Below are positions 44,602-64,000 of a stretch of DNA of 64,000 nucleotides, in pieces. Within the stretch, counting starts at the first letter, position 1. Every line of letters starts with the position of its first letter. The notes beneath the pieces are model-generated. The model was not told where the DNA came from and did not search any database. It worked only from the letters and a program-made list of their open reading frames with translations. The position numbers and the translations under genes were made by a program. Location of the stretch: NCBI GenBank assembly GCA_039707465.1, contig CM077643.1, forward strand, positions 47,958,605-48,022,604. Direction: 5' to 3'. Source of the DNA: Rhabdophis nuchalis (taxonomy: Eukaryota; Chordata; Lepidosauria; Squamata; Natricidae).

Positions 44602-44606
44602 AAAAA
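44602..44606 (-). terminator. Pol III terminator of tRNA-Lys
   Basis: TTTTT on the minus strand, 7 nt past the tRNA 3' end. Confidence 0.85.
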
Positions 44607-44613
44607 GAACAAC

Positions 44614-44686
44614 CGCCCAACGTGGGGCTCGAACCCACGACCCTGGGATTAAGAGTCCCATGCTCTACCGACTGAGCTAGCCGGGC
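44614..44686 (-). tRNA. tRNA-Lys (anticodon CTT)
   Basis: A 73-nt cloverleaf on the minus strand: acceptor GCCCGGC pairs with GTTGGGC (two G-U pairs) and discriminator G. The anticodon stem TGGGA/TCCCA encloses loop CTCTTAA with anticodon CTT at 44,653-44,651. The T-arm GTGGG-TTCGAGC-CCCAC holds the B-box. No intron. The 5' end faces PSMA3, so the two genes are divergent with 345 bp between the tRNA start and the PSMA3 ATG. From memory, human chromosome 14 also has a minus-strand tRNA-Lys-CTT a few kb upstream of PSMA3, so this is probably the syntenic gene. Every arm pairs, so it looks functional. Confidence 0.97.
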
Positions 44687-44769
44687 GCTGTAGTTCCGGC
44701 TTCCTATACTGAATATCACTCCGTGTTTTTTTCCCCCCAATGAAGCGCGCGCGCCTGAAAACCTCCGCA

Positions 44770-44779
44770 GTGACTCGGC
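44770..44779 (+). promoter_or_regulatory. candidate ARE (GTGACTCGGC)
   Basis: Fits the core antioxidant-response consensus RTGACnnnGC bound by CNC-bZIP/small Maf dimers. NFE2L1 is known to drive proteasome genes through such sites. About 250 bp upstream of the PSMA3 ATG. Confidence 0.45.
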
Positions 44780-45031
44780 GATCCTTTCGTGAGCGCGTCC
44801 CCGATACTTTGTGCGGTTGGCTCCACCTCCTCGGGTCCGTAACCCTACCGGAAGAAATCATTAGTCAAGGCGCTTGGAGGCGGCGTCCAATGGACGTGCG
44901 CGTTGTTGAAGAGCGACTGAGACGCGCGAGTGGGTGACCATCTGAAGGGGCGAAAAAAAAAGAGAGAGAGAGAGAGAGGAAAAGTCCGGGTAGGAGCTAA
45001 GAGGGTGGTTTGTTTTGAGGCTTCCTCCGCC

Positions 45032-63595
<18,564 letters not shown>

Positions 63596-64000
63596 GTAAC
63601 GTTGGAGCAAATGAACATGGCTTTTAAATTCATACCATTCCAGATATTTTCCCATGATTGTCAAGATATTTTCAAATAGTTCAGGAATCAAAATTAATTA
63701 CGCAGTTAATGATGAAAAGATTTAAATACTGCTCAGATCCCAAGACTCAGTAATTTATAACAATCATAAAACAGAATCCAGAACACTTCTCCATCTTAAA
63801 TAAATATTAACTCCAAAATAGAATGTGTCTATGTTCAAACAATAAAGAAACACGATAAAGATAATGCTAGGGATATTTCATGGAAAAGATATATTAAAAA
63901 AAATTAGTGCTATAACTGGGAAGATATTTTTATTAAATTTTATTTCAATCTTATGGGATAAAAAAGTATATTTCTGATGTAATGTTGACTATTATTAGAC

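Overview
The window is vertebrate nuclear DNA, most probably from a squamate reptile and perhaps a snake. This is an inference from the repeat mix: L2, CR1, L1 and R4-like LINEs, a DIRS element, a SPIN-type hAT, many short DNA transposons and repeated (CTAC)n tracts. No species can be named from the sequence. Most of the 64 kb is transposon-derived, and many insertions have readable target-site duplications (TSDs).

One protein gene is certain: PSMA3, the alpha-7 subunit of the 20S proteasome, on the + strand. Ten coding exons run from 45,032 to 63,595 and encode 241 residues with correct splice sites and phases. The short last coding exon lies beyond the right edge. A CpG island (about 44,730-45,460) covers its start. 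A tRNA-Lys(CTT) gene (44,614-44,686, - strand) is transcribed away from PSMA3, with 345 bp between the tRNA 5' end and the PSMA3 ATG. The interval and intron 1 carry NFE2L1/NRF2-type sites and a CRE. A second CpG island (about 15,880-17,190) has strong minus-strand splice donors and probably starts an unidentified gene running leftwards out of the window.

Layout: 0.4-3.1 kb holds an R4/Dong-like LINE end, a microsatellite-bearing TA-flanked MITE and a dead Tc1-like transposase. 4.5-6.4 kb is an L1 end with two nested insertions. 6.5-13.5 kb holds a foldback MITE, L2 ends and a full-length microsatellite MITE. 15.9-17.2 kb is the orphan CpG island. 18.7-21.0 kb is an L2 LINE with a 671-codon open reverse-transcriptase ORF. 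23.8-29.8 kb is a nearly complete DIRS-type tyrosine-recombinase retrotransposon with inverted terminal repeats, an internal complementary region and a single frameshift at a nine-base homopolymer. 30-43 kb is a mosaic of L2 pieces, hAT MITEs with 8-bp TSDs, a solo LTR, an L1 end and TA-flanked MITEs. 44.6-64 kb is tRNA-Lys plus PSMA3, whose introns hold hAT, SPIN, CR1, MIR-like and TA-flanked elements.

I see no undescribed multigene system. The items most worth a second look are the DIRS element, two short L1-like elements that share the same 5' end, the MITE family that carries a microsatellite, the tRNA/PSMA3 divergent promoter, and the orphan CpG island with no ACTR10 exons recognised where mammalian gene order would predict them.
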